64,000 bases of DNA from NCBI GenBank assembly GCA_001917175.1, contig MNTV01000018.1:76209-140208 (forward strand). Reading direction: 5' to 3'. Numbering within the stretch: position 1 is the first letter of the stretch; the number at the start of each line of letters is the position of its first letter. Positions 24,901-35,274 of this stretch are shown here, in pieces. The notes under the pieces are model-generated. The model was not told where the DNA came from. It made no database searches and worked only from the letters and a program-made list of their open reading frames with translations. The position numbers and the translations under genes are program-made. Origin of the DNA: Azospirillum sp. 51_20 (GTDB lineage Bacteria > Pseudomonadota > Alphaproteobacteria > RF32 > CAG-239).

Positions 24901-27900
24901 CGCCGCTGATCAGCGAATCCGCCGAAGCGCCGAAGATGCTGCCGGCAGCGTTGACCGAGGTGTTGCCGCCGTTGTTGACAATGCTGTTGAAAACAAAGTC
25001 GCTGCCGGCCGACTTCAGATTGACGTCACCCGACACCTTGTTGACGACGTTCAGGTTGCCGCCGGCAACGTCAACCGCCAGCGCGGTGCCGTTGCTGCCG
25101 ATGCCGTTGTTGGCCGTCAGGTTAAGGCCGTCGCCCAAAATCCGCGCATAATCGGAACCGACCTTGATTGCCCCTTCGGTGGTGATGTTGGTGGTGCCGC
25201 TCCGGTTGTTAATGACGCCGTTCAACGTAATGTCGGATTTGGAGACGATGTCCGCCAGCGCGCTGTCATAACCCTTGAACGAAATTTTGATGTCATAGTC
25301 GGCTTTGACGCTGTGGGTGTTGATGTGGGTTTCCCCTTTCTGATAAATGTCGGTCGTCTTGTATTTGTCGACCGAGAAAATCCACCAGCCCTCGCTCCAC
25401 TCTTCCACATTATGGTAAATCAGCTTGTCTTCGCTCGATACGTAAGAATCTTTCTCATATTCGTACTTGTTGCCGGAACTGCTGATTTCGATGCGTTCGC
25501 CGTCTTCCATCTTAACCGGGTCGCCGACCGGCGTCGGCCCGGTGACGGTTACGCCCTCGCCGGTATCGGGAACCAGCCAGTCCATGCCCCAGAAAGAATC
25601 GCCTTCGTAGGTCTTGGTGGTCTCGCTGACGGTTTTTTGTCCGGTCTGCCAGACATAACGCTGATTTTCCAGCGGCGAATAAGCGGTACTTGACTTGCCG
25701 TTTTCATCCTGCACGGCATTAATGTCTTTACTGCCGCCGTTGTTGTCGGCCACCGTGATCGTGTTGCCGTTGCGGGTATAAGTGGTTTGCAGATACTCGC
25801 CCGCAGCGTTCTTTTTTGCCAGGTCGGTGATCTTGATCACGCCGGAAATGCGGTTGGACAGACTCATGTTATTGACCACGATTTCCCTGCCCGACCGGTT
25901 GTTGATGTTAACCCGCCCGTAACCGTCGGTTACCATAATTTCGCCGGAATTCTGCGAGGTGTTGAGAATATGCCCGTAAATTTCGACGTAACCGCCTTCG
26001 ACCCGCACGTCGGCCAGCTCGATCTGTCCGGTGACGGCGTTGTAATAGGCGTCAACATTGCCGTATTTGTCGGACAGTTTATAAAGCGGCGACGCGTTGT
26101 AATTATACTGTTTGTTGCGATTGTAGTCGGCCAACGCGGTTTCCGAAGTCAGTCCGCCCGCCAGCTGAATTTCCCCGTCGGGGATGTCCAGATTATAATC
26201 GGTGGTGCCGCTTTGTACCAGACCGTTCAGGTTGATATAACGGCCGCTCAGGAAAATGTTGTTGCCGGCAACCAGCGACGAACGGCTGTCGTCAATGTCC
26301 GCGTTGGACGAAGCAGTGGCCGAACCGTCGGTCAGGTGGCCGCTTTCATTGCCCGAGGCTATAGCGTCCCAGGCGGCTTCCGGACTGCCGCCGATATGAC
26401 GGAAACCGTTGGTATAGCCCTGATAAATGTCGCGGCCGGCGGTGATATTCAGGTCTTTGCCGTGAATGGTGCCGTTGACGTAAATGCTGCCTGCGGCGTT
26501 GTTCACTTTAACCAGACCGCCGTAGTTGGTGACGGTGCCGTCAATGTCAATGTTCGGCGCACGGCCGTCATTGGCCGCAATGTCTGAAGTAATGGTCACG
26601 GTCGGGCTTTCCATCGTCTTTTCGGCAATATGGACTTTCAGCGAACCGATGTCGCCGGTAACCGCCGCGCCGTTAAGCTTAACGGTGCCGCCGCTGCCTT
26701 CGGGAATGGTAATGTCCGAAACGCGGAGGAAAGAAGAGCTCTTGTTTTCGATCGTCACCGCCGCGTCGCTGGTAACCGACATTAAACCCGTCCCTTCCAT
26801 CGATTGGGTATTGAGGCTGATGGCACCGGGCTGGGCGTAGATGTCGCCCAGGGTTATATAGTTAACGGTAGTGTTAACGGTGCCGCCGTTTTCGCTGTAA
26901 AGCCCCATCAGCGTCAGCTTGGCCTGCAGGGCGGCGATTTCCGCGTCATAATAGGCCACGGCGTCTTTGTCTTCGATATATTCCGCCCGCAGATTTTTCA
27001 TCCGGTTGATTTCATCAATGATATTGCTGTAAAGCTTCTCGCCGGTCTTTTTATGATAAAGCTGATCATCGTCATAGAAAGTTTCTTCGCCGATGGTTAC
27101 CTTAACCCGGCCGTTTTCGTCAATTATAAATTTCTGAATGTTGTTGACGCCGGCTTCCGCAGTGCCGTTAACGACGATCCGCGAATTGTTGTCGACCGTT
27201 CCGTTGAAAGATTTGTCTTCCAGCGAAAGCAGCTCGTTATACGGGTTTTTGGCCGAAGAAAAGCCGTCGGCAACCGCAATTCCCATGTTCGAGGTCAGAT
27301 TGATGTCGCGGCCGCTTTTTACAACCGCGCCGGAATCGATATTGATCAGGTTGTTCATGACAATCGTTGCTTCAACTTCCGGATCGGAGAACGGCAGCGC
27401 GGTGTTGTTCCACAGATAAACGCGGGAATGCAGCGTATTGTTGCCGCTGTAGTCTTCATAAGCCTGGCCGGCGTAAACGTGAAGGTCGCCGTAGGACATG
27501 GTACGGGAACCGTCGGCAAAGTTGACCGAATTGTCGGACGTCGTCCGCACCGTCGAGCTGCCCATCGCCACTCCGGAGGCGCCATAAGTGTTGACGTAAA
27601 CTTCCGAATTGAGGTTGGCATTCGAGTTGGCCGTCAAGATCAGGTCGTCGATCGAGGCAATGCTGCCTTTTAAGTTGACCGCGGCTTTGTTTTTGCGGTT
27701 GTCGATCGAAGAAACGGTATCGGCAATCGCCAGCACGCCGCCGCTGACCAGTTTGGCCTTGTCGGTCGCCTTCACATCATTTAAGGCGGAAACGGCAAAC
27801 TGATAGTCTTTTTCCTTTTCCTTGCGGGCAACATTGCGCGAGAACACCGTGTCTGCGCCGAAATCAACCGTCGCTTCGTTGTCAATTACGGTTTTGCTGA

Positions 27901-30900
27901 TGACGGCGGGCGCATCGACGACGCCGCCGGAACCGGACTGAATATTGTAGTCCACGCCGCTTTCCGACCAGCCGCTGCCGTTATAGGCGAATTTACCGTT
28001 CTTGTCATAGGTGTTAATTGCCTTGACGTTAACGTCGTTAACCGCAAATTCGGCATTGCCTTTAATGTCAACCGCGGTTACGGCGTTTGACGCATTGTCA
28101 ACCCGGGCGCCGCTGGCTCCGACCACCGAAGCGTTGACGGAATCGGCGGTGCCGTTCTGTTTGACCGACCGGCTGGCAAGAACTTCCAGCGCTTCCAGGT
28201 CAAAATACCCATCTTTGCCGTCGGTGCCGATCGTTACTTTGGTTTCGGCATCGTTTTTGGTACCGGATATGGCCGCCGCGCCGGAAATAACGCCGCCGCT
28301 GCCGGAAACAGTTTCCGCATACAGAATGTCCGTCGCCTCGGCTTTGGCCGTCAGCTTGTCGGCCGTCAGGTCAATTGCCCCTATTTCGGTAATCGTGTCA
28401 AGGTGTCCCGCAGCGTCGGCAAGAGTTGCGCCGGCAGCCAAAATGCCGCCTCGGTACGCCGAAGAAACCGCCGCCTGTCCGGAGTTGGACATGCTCAGAA
28501 TCTCCACGTTTCCGGCACCGGTAAATTTGGCGCCGTCTTCAACTTTGGCCAGCACCTTGCCCCCGACGCCGGCAGAAGACTGCGCGCCGTTGCCGCCGAT
28601 CAGGGCGCCGGCCGCGGCCAGCGAATCGGTTACGGCATCGGCTTTCAGCTGCCCGGCACCGACATAAACGTCAGCGGCGGCAATTTCCGCGCTGCCGTCG
28701 ACAACCGCCTGATTGTCCAGATCAATATCGGATTTGGCAACTGAAGCGCCGACGCTCAAAACGCCGGCATTGACACCCAGCGCCCCGGCATTGCCGTGGC
28801 TGGAACCCGAAGTAAACATGCGGAAACCTTCCGCCAGTTTGAAAACCGCATCACCGACATAAGACTTCAGCTTGCTGACAATCGAACTTTCGGCATAGGC
28901 GCCTTCGCCGCTGACAACGCCGGCCGCACCGGCAATCGCCTGAACGTCGACGCTGACGTCGTCTTTGGCACTGCCCTCAAAGCTGTCTGCCGTTACTTTG
29001 GCACCGTCGGCGACAAAAGCCCGAACATCGTTGGTCTTGTTAACGATTGCTACCGACGCGCCGGCCGCGCCGCCGACCGACGCTTCCACCCCGGCCGCCA
29101 GAACCTCGATGTCGGACTCGTCTTCGGCTTCCATGGTTACGTTGCCGGCGTTAACGACGGCACCGTTGCCGACATAAGCCTGAGCGTGGCTGTCCGCGTT
29201 GACATGAACCACCGATCCGCCGGCGGCAAACATGGTGGCAATGACGCCGCCCATGCTCTTGCTGTCAACATCGGTTTTGGTCAGAGCACTCAATGAAAAG
29301 TCTTTTCCGGAAGCAACCAGCGCGTTGCCGGCAATATAAGCTTTGGCCGCGTTGCGGATGTCGGTTATGCCGACCGAAGCGCCGGCACTGACACCGCCGG
29401 CAGCCATTTCGCCGGTCAGATTACGGGTGTGCACGTCGTCGGTCGCGGCAACCGCAATATTGCCGCCGGCTTTTACCGTCGCCCCCGAACCGACATAGGC
29501 GGAAGTGCCGACGTCTTTGCTGACGGAAGTCGAGAATTCCTTGTTAACATCGCGGTCAAATTCGGACAAATCAATATCCGTCGGCAGCCCGTTGATGTTC
29601 AGACTGTCCTGATACTCGTTATTGCGGGCAATTTCGGCATTGACCGTTTCCAAAACGCCGGCCGTCTGCTCCTGCATGTCGGCAGTATAGTTGCTGCCGA
29701 CGCGAATGACGGAAATTGCGCCCGACAAAGTGCCGGCGCCGCCCGAACCGGCAATACCTTCCACGCTGATGTCGCGGACACTGTCGGCCGTAATGTCAAT
29801 GTTTCTGCCGGCGGAAAGCGCCAGACTGCCGATTGTTCCGGCCGAAGTTCTGCCGTCAATGGTGGAAACGTCCACGCTGGCGCCGCCCGAACCCAGGCCG
29901 ACCGCCGCCGAACCCAGCAGGTTTTCAATCGCGGCGTCGGCGGAAGCGGCAATTTTCACATCCTGCGAAGCGTTGCTCATGTTTTGGTTGATTTCGGTCG
30001 TTTTGCCCTCGTCTTCGGTAATGAAAGCTTCGGTCGTATTGTCGATCGTATTGACCGCAACCGAACCGGCAACGCCGGAATAAGCGCCCAGACCGGCGGC
30101 AAAGACGTAAGACAAAATGCTGCTGTCGGAATCGGCCGTCAGCGAAAGCTTCTTCGCAACATCGACGGAAGAGTTGCCGATTTTGGCCGTCGTATCGTTT
30201 GCAATGTCGGAAACCAGAACCGACGCGCCGGTGCCGTTATACAGACCGACGCCGCCGGCGCCCAGGGCAACCGCAAAATCCTCTTCCGTTCCGTCATCCT
30301 TCAGGCGTTTGCCGAGGCGGGTTACATCTTTTGCCGCCACCGTCATGCTGCCGTAGCCGGCAATCGTCGAAGCGTCGACCAGCGCGCGGTTATGGTTGCC
30401 GATTTCCGCCACGTTGACATTGCCGGCCACCCCGACCTTGCCGCCGGCGCCGCCGACAACAACCGAGTTAAAATAGGTTTTGGCGTCGGTATTAACCCCG
30501 ATGTCGCCTTTCGACTTCACGTTTGAACCGTTGACGATTTCCGCTTTGGTCGTATTCTCCACCAGCGTGGTAACCGAGGACAGGCCGACCCCGACTGTTC
30601 CGCCGGCCAGCGTGCCGGCATGGGTTTCCAGCTGCGTCTTGTTGGCAGCAGAAACGTTAACCTCTTGATTTACGGCATATTTTTCATCATTTCCGCCGCT
30701 TAAGTCCTGATTGATTTTGGCATTGTCAATTCTTGCGACCGCCGAATTGTTAACCTGACTGACCGCCACGTTGGCGCCGATGCCGGCAGCTTTGCCGAGG
30801 CCGGCGTTGACGCCGTACATATTGACGATGCTGTCGTTTTCGGCCGCCACGCCGACACCGGTCGTTCCGTCTTCCGCCAGCTTGTTGCCGTAAGCCTTAA

Positions 30901-33900
30901 TTTCGGAATTGTTACGGATTTCGGCCAGCGTGTCTTCGCTCACCGAACTGGTGCCGACGGTTCCGCCGCCGCCCACGCCTTTGGTTGAAAGCGCAATCAT
31001 GCCGCCGTAAAAATTGATGACGCTTTTGGCAATGCTCTTTAACAACACGCTGCCGTAAGCCGTCAGACCGGAATTGTCGGCATAGCCGTAAGTGCGGTTA
31101 TTGATGTTGTTGACGGAAACCGAACCGGAAACGGAAGCCTTGCCGCCGTAACCGACGCCGGCCGAAGAAGTTTCGATTTCCGAAGTATTTTGCGCCGTGA
31201 TCGAAATATTGCCCTTTTCGGCTTCAATATCGGCGTTTTTGGCGTAGGATTCCGTGGTATTGTCAATTTCGTTCACCGCGACCGAAGCGCCCACGCCGCC
31301 GGTGCCGGCGGCAGAAATGTTGCCGGCCAGAGCAAAGATGTCGGCGCCGCTTTCGGCTTTGATTTCAACATTATCGGCACTGACGAATTTGCCGCCGTTA
31401 ACTTTCGAATTGCTGACATAGGCCGCCGTCCGGTTGCCGATCTCGTTGATCGACACTGCGCCGGCAATGGTAATGCCGGTTTTGCCGAACGCGCCGGAAG
31501 CGCTTTCCGCCGCAGCGATAATTTCGCCGGTTGAGGCCGCATGGATTTTCAGGTCGCCGATATTGTCGACTTTCGCGTTGTTGACAAAGGCAACCGACCG
31601 CGAACCATCCAGCTTGTTGATGCCGACTGCGCCGGCTATGCCGACGTTGGTGCCGCTTTGTTTGACAAAGGAAACGCCGCCGCCGACGGTCAGGACATCG
31701 TTGTCGTTATTGCTCGCCACTTCAAGAGCGGGACGTTTTTCCTCATCCCCCGAAGCGCCTGACACGCCTTCGATCACCGCGTTGTTGACATAGGCTTCGG
31801 AAACGCTTTCCAGCGTGTTGTAGGAAGCGGTGCCCGACAACCCGAGACCGAAATTGGTACTGCCGTTGTCCTGGCCTTTATCCTGGGTAATCAGCGCACC
31901 GGCGGCGGAAACGGCGTAGAGGTTTGAACTGTTTTGGGCGTTGACGAGGATGTTGCCGTCGGTAACGATTTTGCCGGTAACGGCAGAGTTGTCATTCTGA
32001 TTCAAGCTGCCGATCACCGCGCGGGTATTCTGACTAATGTCGTTCAACGCGCCCGAAGCGCCGATGCCGACCATGGAACCGCGAACCACGCCGCCGGCAA
32101 TGTTGACAAAGCTGTTTTCGCTTTCGGCGTTAACCGTAACGCCGCTCTTTTCGTCCGCCTTTTCAACCAGGACGTCCGCCTGATTGCTGATTTGCGCCAG
32201 CACGTCGGAATTGGACTTCAGCCAGTCGAACGTCCCCTGAAAACCGAAAGTGTCCGACTTTTTGTAACCGGCGGTGCCGGCAATCGACAGATTGCGGTGG
32301 GTTGCGGAAGCATTGACGTCCAAATCGCCGGCATAAAGTTTGACGTTGTCGCCGATAATCGCGTTAACTTTGCTGTCGTACCAGGTTTGCAGATATGAGC
32401 CGCCGAGGCCGAATTTGGCCGCGCCGCCGTATTCGCCGGACATGTTGAAGGTTTCGACATAGCTGTCGGCGCTGACTTTGACGGCCGGCGCCTTGTCCAG
32501 CCTGGTGTAGCCGGCATTGTTCGGATTATACAGCTGATTGATCTCGGCGCCATCGGCAATCACCGCATCGGACTTGTTGTTAAATTCCATCAGGTTGACC
32601 GAACCGGCAATGCCGACAATGCCGTTTTTCTCCTCTCCGGGGTTTGCGTCGCCGGAACTGGTGTTGGCGCTGCTCTTGACCAACGAGGTATAAAACGACA
32701 TCGGGTTGTCTTCCAGATATTTTTCAATGTTGGTCAAAAGCGCTTCGCCTTTTTCCAGCACGTTACCGGCCAAACCGTCGAAAACGTTGAGGATGGAAGC
32801 GTCCGGCCACAAAACAGGTTCTTCGGTTTCAGAAGTCAGCTCAAGGCTTTGCGAAGCGTTGACGGCAACGCCGGCGCCGATTTCCGCGCGGGAAGTGTTA
32901 TCGTAAACGCCGTAACCGACCGCCCCGGCAAAAGAATTTTCCTTGTTCTGGTCCTGACTGTGGTCCTTGTCGTTCGTCTTGGGCGAAACGCTTGCGCTGG
33001 CGCCGTTGGTAATCACGTCCATAACATGCGAACCGATTGTAACTTTGTCGCCGGTCACCGTAGTTTTGGGCGTATCGGCAGCCGTTTGTCCTTCGCCGTA
33101 GTTGTTGGCAATTTTGACATTTGAACTGTTGTTGTGTTTGCTGTAGGAAACTGCGCCGCTCATTGCCAGCTTGACGTTGCTTTGCGAATGGGTCTGCGCC
33201 GGAATGGCAGTAATCCATTTGGACAGGCCGTCCAGCATCTTGTTGCCGGCCCATACGTTCAACCGGTCGAAAATACCGTTGCCGACGACGGTTTTGGCGG
33301 AAGACGCGTTTTTAACCGCTTCAATGTCGGAAGTAATGTTAACCGTACCGCCTTTAATCGTTCCGCCGACGGTCACGCTGCTGCTGCTTTCGGATTCGCT
33401 GTAAGCCACGCCGGCCGCCGCCCAGCCGTCCTGATAAGCCAGTCCTTCGGCGGCGACGTTATGCGACTTGCGGGTATCGGCGGCAATCTCCAGTTTGTCG
33501 GTTGCGGTAATGCTCGCTCCGTTTTTAATGTCAATTTTGTTATCGGTATCGGTCAGACCGACGGCTACCGCAATATCAACCGGCACGCCGCGGCCGCTGC
33601 CGTAAGCGGAGGTTGTCGCCTCGGCCGAAGTAGTACTGTCGATTTCGGAAGTGATGGCCACGTTTTTGCCGCTGATGTTGACGCCGCTGTCAATAAAGAC
33701 GCCTGAAGCAGCACTGTTTTCGGCCACAGTCACGTCAATGCCGGTACCCAGCGTGTCCACTTCGGAGTTGGAAACTACCTTGGAATTGATTTTGACGTCT
33801 TCTTTGGCGGCAATGGTTACGTTTTTGCCGATATTGATGCCGGCTTCCGCCTCCGACTTGCTGTAACCGACAAACAGGCCGCTGTCGGTCAGCGCCTCGA

Positions 33901-35263
33901 AAAATTCCAGCCCTTTGGCCTTCAAGGTTTCGCCGATCGCCGTCAGCGCCGACGAACCGTTGTCTTCCGTCACTTCGCCGGTAACGATGCCGTCCAGCAC
34001 TTCGGCGTCGCCGGCCAGCGCATAGAGATAAATGTTGTCGCCTTTTAAGGTCGCGTTGTCCTCAATGTTCAGAAACGCGCCGCTTTTCTTGACCCAGCCG
34101 GCGTCGGTGTCGCGGGCGATCAGAGTGATATCGCCGTTCTCCTTAACCAGACTGACGCCTTGTTTGACGTTGACGATATTGGCGATCGCGTAGATGTTGT
34201 CCTGTCCTTTGTAAGCGCTGTCGGAAGTGATGTTTAAAATTTCGGGATCAATAAAGATCATGCCGTCCCGGCCGCCGGCCGTCATGGTGCCGCCGTTCAA
34301 ATTGACTTCCTTTAACGCGCTCAGTTCGACAAAGCCGCCTTTGGCCGAACCGTCGTAAGCGTCGGCGGCAATTTCCGCGCCTTTTTCCAGATCGGCCTTA
34401 TTGTCGGCAAAAACCACCACCGAACCGCCGTCCTTATGCTCGGCAGACCCTTTGGCGCTGATCAGCGAGCCTTTCCGCAGGCTGATATTGCCGCCGGCTT
34501 TGACAACGATGCCGCCGGCTTTGCCGCTGCCGCCCGCATCGGCTTTGATCGTCCCGGCATTAACCACGTCGTTTTCGGCAAAAACGCCGATTTTGCCGTC
34601 TTTGAAAGCAAGAGGCGCGTCAATGTCAAGACCGCCGGTATTAACGATGTCGGAAGCCTGCGTCGGTTTGAGGTTGGCCAAAATCTCGCCGGCGTTAACC
34701 ACGCCGCCGGCCCTGACCGCAACCGAATCAAGCGCTTTGATTTTGCCTTTGACGGAAATGACGCCGGCCGGATTGATCGGCAGGTCGCCCGCCAGCACGG
34801 ACTTGGTCGCCAGTTCGGAAATGCTGCCGTCCTGCCCGATCACCTGATCCATGAATTCCTTGTTCGGGGTTGAAAGCATCAGCGAACCGACGTTGACCAC
34901 GCCGCTTTTGCCGATGGCAATGCCGTGCGGGTTCAGAATGAAGACGTTGCCGCCGATTTTGCCGTTTTTGATTGAGTTCAGAATGCCGTCGATGTTGGTT
35001 TTGCCGTCGCGCACCAGGTTGATCAGATTGAGCGTGGAACCGGGCAGATAAAGGTTGACCGTGGTTCCTTTGTAGACGTCGAAATTGGAAAACGAGTTGA
35101 ACGCGTTTTGGCCGGAAACGGTAGAAGTCGTCACGTCATACACATGGCCGTTGACGTTAACCGTGGTCTGGGTACGGCCGTCGGGGGTAATCATCGCCGC
35201 CCAACAAACATTGGAAAACATAAAGCTGTAAATTGTCAGGTAAGTGATGATTTTTCTGAACAT
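21920..35263 (-). CDS. Giant filamentous hemagglutinin-type adhesin, LktA/TpsA family
   Basis: The protein has 4447 residues from the ATG at 35263 (AGGAGC 8 bases upstream). The signal peptide (IITYLTIYSFMFSNVCWA) leads into the two-partner-secretion domain: ITPDGRTQTTVNVNGHVYDV, FNSFSNFDVYKGTTVNLYLP and LNPHGIAIGKSGVVNVGSLM. This N-terminus is typical of leukotoxin LktA-family filamentous adhesins. Nearly all the rest is degenerate beta-helix repeats (e.g. VNAGNVTMEAEDES-like strands), with a charged alpha-helical insert of about 160 residues coded around 24200-24720. No CdiA-type VENN motif or toxin tip was seen; it ends in LSVGF. It starts 11 bases after the TpsB stop, so the two genes are coupled. 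The frame is intact over 13.3 kb even though the partner has a stop codon. Confidence 0.92.
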   Translation of the reverse strand: MFRKIITYLTIYSFMFSNVCWAAMITPDGRTQTTVNVNGHVYDVTTSTVSGQNAFNSFSNFDVYKGTTVNLYLPGSTLNLINLVRDGKTNIDGILNSIKNGKIGGNVFILNPHGIAIGKSGVVNVGSLMLSTPNKEFMDQVIGQDGSISELATKSVLAGDLPINPAGVISVKGKIKALDSVAVRAGGVVNAGEILANLKPTQASDIVNTGGLDIDAPLAFKDGKIGVFAENDVVNAGTIKADAGGSGKAGGIVVKAGGNISLRKGSLISAKGSAEHKDGGSVVVFADNKADLEKGAEIAADAYDGSAKGGFVELSALKEVNLNGGTMTAGGRDGMIFIDPEILNITSDSAYKGQDNIYAIANIVNVKQGVSLVKENGDITLIARDTDAGWVKKSGAFLNIEDNATLKGDNIYLYALAGDAEVLDGIVTGEVTEDNGSSALTAIGETLKAKGLEFFEALTDSGLFVGYSKSEAEAGINIGKNVTIAAKEDVKINSKVVSNSEVDTLGTGIDVTVAENSAASGVFIDSGVNISGKNVAITSEIDSTTSAEATTSAYGSGRGVPVDIAVAVGLTDTDNKIDIKNGASITATDKLEIAADTRKSHNVAAEGLAYQDGWAAAGVAYSESESSSSVTVGGTIKGGTVNITSDIEAVKNASSAKTVVGNGIFDRLNVWAGNKMLDGLSKWITAIPAQTHSQSNVKLAMSGAVSYSKHNNSSNVKIANNYGEGQTAADTPKTTVTGDKVTIGSHVMDVITNGASASVSPKTNDKDHSQDQNKENSFAGAVGYGVYDNTSRAEIGAGVAVNASQSLELTSETEEPVLWPDASILNVFDGLAGNVLEKGEALLTNIEKYLEDNPMSFYTSLVKSSANTSSGDANPGEEKNGIVGIAGSVNLMEFNNKSDAVIADGAEINQLYNPNNAGYTRLDKAPAVKVSADSYVETFNMSGEYGGAAKFGLGGSYLQTWYDSKVNAIIGDNVKLYAGDLDVNASATHRNLSIAGTAGYKKSDTFGFQGTFDWLKSNSDVLAQISNQADVLVEKADEKSGVTVNAESENSFVNIAGGVVRGSMVGIGASGALNDISQNTRAVIGSLNQNDNSAVTGKIVTDGNILVNAQNSSNLYAVSAAGALITQDKGQDNGSTNFGLGLSGTASYNTLESVSEAYVNNAVIEGVSGASGDEEKRPALEVASNNDNDVLTVGGGVSFVKQSGTNVGIAGAVGINKLDGSRSVAFVNNAKVDNIGDLKIHAASTGEIIAAAESASGAFGKTGITIAGAVSINEIGNRTAAYVSNSKVNGGKFVSADNVEIKAESGADIFALAGNISAAGTGGVGASVAVNEIDNTTESYAKNADIEAEKGNISITAQNTSEIETSSAGVGYGGKASVSGSVSVNNINNRTYGYADNSGLTAYGSVLLKSIAKSVINFYGGMIALSTKGVGGGGTVGTSSVSEDTLAEIRNNSEIKAYGNKLAEDGTTGVGVAAENDSIVNMYGVNAGLGKAAGIGANVAVSQVNNSAVARIDNAKINQDLSGGNDEKYAVNQEVNVSAANKTQLETHAGTLAGGTVGVGLSSVTTLVENTTKAEIVNGSNVKSKGDIGVNTDAKTYFNSVVVGGAGGKVGVAGNVNVAEIGNHNRALVDASTIAGYGSMTVAAKDVTRLGKRLKDDGTEEDFAVALGAGGVGLYNGTGASVLVSDIANDTTAKIGNSSVDVAKKLSLTADSDSSILSYVFAAGLGAYSGVAGSVAVNTIDNTTEAFITEDEGKTTEINQNMSNASQDVKIAASADAAIENLLGSAAVGLGSGGASVDVSTIDGRTSAGTIGSLALSAGRNIDITADSVRDISVEGIAGSGGAGTLSGAISVIRVGSNYTADMQEQTAGVLETVNAEIARNNEYQDSLNINGLPTDIDLSEFDRDVNKEFSTSVSKDVGTSAYVGSGATVKAGGNIAVAATDDVHTRNLTGEMAAGGVSAGASVGITDIRNAAKAYIAGNALVASGKDFSLSALTKTDVDSKSMGGVIATMFAAGGSVVHVNADSHAQAYVGNGAVVNAGNVTMEAEDESDIEVLAAGVEASVGGAAGASVAIVNKTNDVRAFVADGAKVTADSFEGSAKDDVSVDVQAIAGAAGVVSGEGAYAESSIVSKLKSYVGDAVFKLAEGFRMFTSGSSHGNAGALGVNAGVLSVGASVAKSDIDLDNQAVVDGSAEIAAADVYVGAGQLKADAVTDSLAAAGALIGGNGAQSSAGVGGKVLAKVEDGAKFTGAGNVEILSMSNSGQAAVSSAYRGGILAAGATLADAAGHLDTITEIGAIDLTADKLTAKAEATDILYAETVSGSGGVISGAAAISGTKNDAETKVTIGTDGKDGYFDLEALEVLASRSVKQNGTADSVNASVVGASGARVDNASNAVTAVDIKGNAEFAVNDVNVKAINTYDKNGKFAYNGSGWSESGVDYNIQSGSGGVVDAPAVISKTVIDNEATVDFGADTVFSRNVARKEKEKDYQFAVSALNDVKATDKAKLVSGGVLAIADTVSSIDNRKNKAAVNLKGSIASIDDLILTANSNANLNSEVYVNTYGASGVAMGSSTVRTTSDNSVNFADGSRTMSYGDLHVYAGQAYEDYSGNNTLHSRVYLWNNTALPFSDPEVEATIVMNNLINIDSGAVVKSGRDINLTSNMGIAVADGFSSAKNPYNELLSLEDKSFNGTVDNNSRIVVNGTAEAGVNNIQKFIIDENGRVKVTIGEETFYDDDQLYHKKTGEKLYSNIIDEINRMKNLRAEYIEDKDAVAYYDAEIAALQAKLTLMGLYSENGGTVNTTVNYITLGDIYAQPGAISLNTQSMEGTGLMSVTSDAAVTIENKSSSFLRVSDITIPEGSGGTVKLNGAAVTGDIGSLKVHIAEKTMESPTVTITSDIAANDGRAPNIDIDGTVTNYGGLVKVNNAAGSIYVNGTIHGKDLNITAGRDIYQGYTNGFRHIGGSPEAAWDAIASGNESGHLTDGSATASSNADIDDSRSSLVAGNNIFLSGRYINLNGLVQSGTTDYNLDIPDGEIQLAGGLTSETALADYNRNKQYNYNASPLYKLSDKYGNVDAYYNAVTGQIELADVRVEGGYVEIYGHILNTSQNSGEIMVTDGYGRVNINNRSGREIVVNNMSLSNRISGVIKITDLAKKNAAGEYLQTTYTRNGNTITVADNNGGSKDINAVQDENGKSSTAYSPLENQRYVWQTGQKTVSETTKTYEGDSFWGMDWLVPDTGEGVTVTGPTPVGDPVKMEDGERIEISSSGNKYEYEKDSYVSSEDKLIYHNVEEWSEGWWIFSVDKYKTTDIYQKGETHINTHSVKADYDIKISFKGYDSALADIVSKSDITLNGVINNRSGTTNITTEGAIKVGSDYARILGDGLNLTANNGIGSNGTALAVDVAGGNLNVVNKVSGDVNLKSAGSDFVFNSIVNNGGNTSVNAAGSIFGASADSLISGGKISLTAQTGSIGTDDTALKIQTSGDEDSALTVLANNNVNLVQEEGDLGLESVVSLAGDVNVKVENGSVFDANTNEVYDDKTVEQLTKIWDDMGLDVGNEQMKEAFLNGKKAEYNAYWQYKSRQPEGGEPEFRFTAAEREALLNKELNESEKQALGMDKITDEYINRLEAEKTAEYKKLAAVYGDEGKYGSSYDAGWTYRLSEAEEAELAEGAGWNKSQLAYSIFKAKEGEVVDTQYMIEDPNVVGKNVTIEANGSIGQDTGSETFKLSELSLETDVDKILLIASAERDNLEIAEDGDTVTVHKREDVDIHADSITLKARDYIYLGGEEDINVNTVEAGEGQKITIAGAKGIYNVATEADHANVIGGDLVLEAADGSIGTEDKALNLKLADGAKVTARSQNDIFLNSTGGDLVAESLLAKDGVLSLTADGSLIAGTLKEGEIVNLQGQSIVVNAENVGDEDNYLTVALGDKENEEHTLTLNVAGDANVNNLGAQELAVESSAVGGTLRLKSASSLIGATADSLLSAAALEFNGVGGDIGAAGRYLNVSTERLTASADGSIYLNNVRSAVFEGVNAGREIEITSAADLTLNDATAGGSVKVNGAGSLFANNLRAGGDLLMTAENDLDVSGATAEGSVTLVSRLGDMVAELIGSGGDMKIDAAGNLTAGNINAGEKVSIAADSADLDEVVSGGDMRIAVNSDNIFGRLTSEKGNIALTVENADANLRGSVKAANGRVTVTAGGSVLNAGAPAEGAIIANTVDLTAKNGSIGTSGNYLTVDSSYTEPGWISALAEKGIFISEVNGDMNVRRFASNGDIDMRVESSIMAAPGMDPEVPNFKADNITLHTNGSIGMPDNRLVLALNDNGRGKINLKAETGIAVNKLGDGLVSDYVYNLQSGKVMIGLPSGHANIARVTAVGGFELYVREHTDFYNIWLGISDLEARMMNPPYTEYPSENPIEIMRAPLLDRYKLQTGDGLFMNIGSLTGEEEKLSVGF

Positions 35264-35274
35264 ATGACTTGCTC

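Noticed and set aside
22000..35000. A possible CRISPR array or tandem DNA repeats in the adhesin region
   Set aside because: The repetition is at protein level (beta-helix strands); there are no evenly spaced identical DNA repeats with spacers.
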